DNA of 7,090 bases from Bacteroidales bacterium UBA2716 (GTDB lineage: Bacteria > Bacteroidota > Bacteroidia > Bacteroidales > UBA932). Below, piece after piece: positions 6,929 to 7,090 of this stretch (the first letter of the stretch is position 1; every line of letters starts with the position of its first letter). Location: positions 43,342 through 50,431 of the forward strand of contig DEKS01000041.1 of NCBI GenBank assembly GCA_002354005.1, read 5' to 3'. The notes under the pieces were generated by a model. That model saw only the letters and a program-made list of their open reading frames with translations, was not told the origin of the DNA and made no database searches. The position numbers and the translations under genes are program-made.

Positions 6929-7090
6929 TTACTCTTTCACGCAGCGTACACTGAGGGCGAGGGACTGTTTGCTTCCCTTGCCTTTTTTGATATCCGGATC
7001 TTCGCAGTAAATGTAGCGGTAAACACCCAGGTTGTCTTCTCCTTCCTTAATGGTATCGCTGGTCCACCAGGCGGCGTATTCCTTGTAGCC
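6929..7090 (-). CDS. C-terminal fragment of a FISUMP-like protein (runs off the window)
   Basis: Reading the minus strand from the right edge gives 53 uninterrupted codons and then TAA (6931-6929). The fragment contains YAAWWTSD near its start and ends SLALSVRCVKE. A Trp-Trp/Ser-Thr motif followed by a terminal S-V-R-C-V-[KR] is the usual ending of the Fibrobacter succinogenes major paralogous domain, found in many secreted or surface proteins of gut Bacteroidetes with unknown function. A formylglycine-generating/sulfatase-modifying domain can end similarly (GFRCV), so it is the main alternative. The N-terminus, and any signal peptide, lie beyond 7090. The gene is convergent with lolA, with no bases between the two stop codons. 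Confidence 0.72.
   Translation of the reverse strand, partial: GYKEYAAWWTSDTIKEGEDNLGVYRYIYCEDPDIKKGKGSKQSLALSVRCVKE

Noticed and set aside
6920..6944. CTGCG/CGCAG inverted repeat spanning the lolA stop
   Set aside because: The stem is only 5 bp with a 15-base loop and has no U-tract, so I do not call it a terminator.

Overview
The window looks like chromosomal DNA from a GC-rich member of the Bacteroidales (Bacteroidetes). Four things point there. Transcription signals have the Bacteroidetes form TAnnTTTG (at 11-18, 281-288 and 3244-3251) instead of the enterobacterial -10/-35. One gene is a DUF4290 protein, a family restricted to Bacteroidetes. An ftsK gene is followed by a LolA-like gene, a common Bacteroidales order. 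The partial protein at the right edge ends like a FISUMP (Fibrobacter succinogenes major paralogous domain) protein, a family frequent in gut and rumen Bacteroidetes. I cannot name the genus.

Layout. Positions 1-256 hold a small tRNA transcription unit: a -7 promoter element, tRNA-Lys(TTT), tRNA-Lys(CTT) and an intrinsic terminator. A second promoter abuts the terminator and drives an AddA/RecB-like helicase-nuclease gene (296-3262), whose ATG lies almost on the predicted transcription start. A third promoter is buried in the last codons of that gene. It drives a tight three-gene cluster: DUF4290 protein (3280-3948), DNA translocase FtsK (3945-6404) and a LolA-like periplasmic lipoprotein chaperone (6401-6928), each pair joined by an ATGA stop/start overlap. 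From 6929 to the right edge a minus-strand gene runs in convergently, and its stop codon directly touches the lolA stop. There is no gene-free stretch longer than about 300 bases.

How the genes fit together. The helicase-nuclease would process double-strand breaks for recombination. FtsK would pump chromosome termini and resolve dimers at the division septum. LolA would carry lipoproteins across the periplasm for envelope growth. These are housekeeping functions; I see no mobile element, CRISPR array, toxin-antitoxin pair or defence island. The most interesting signals are a long ungapped internal repeat in the DUF4290 protein (offset 93 residues), a possibly leaderless mRNA for the helicase, an AddA-like gene with no AddB partner next to it, and the zero-gap convergent junction at the right end.
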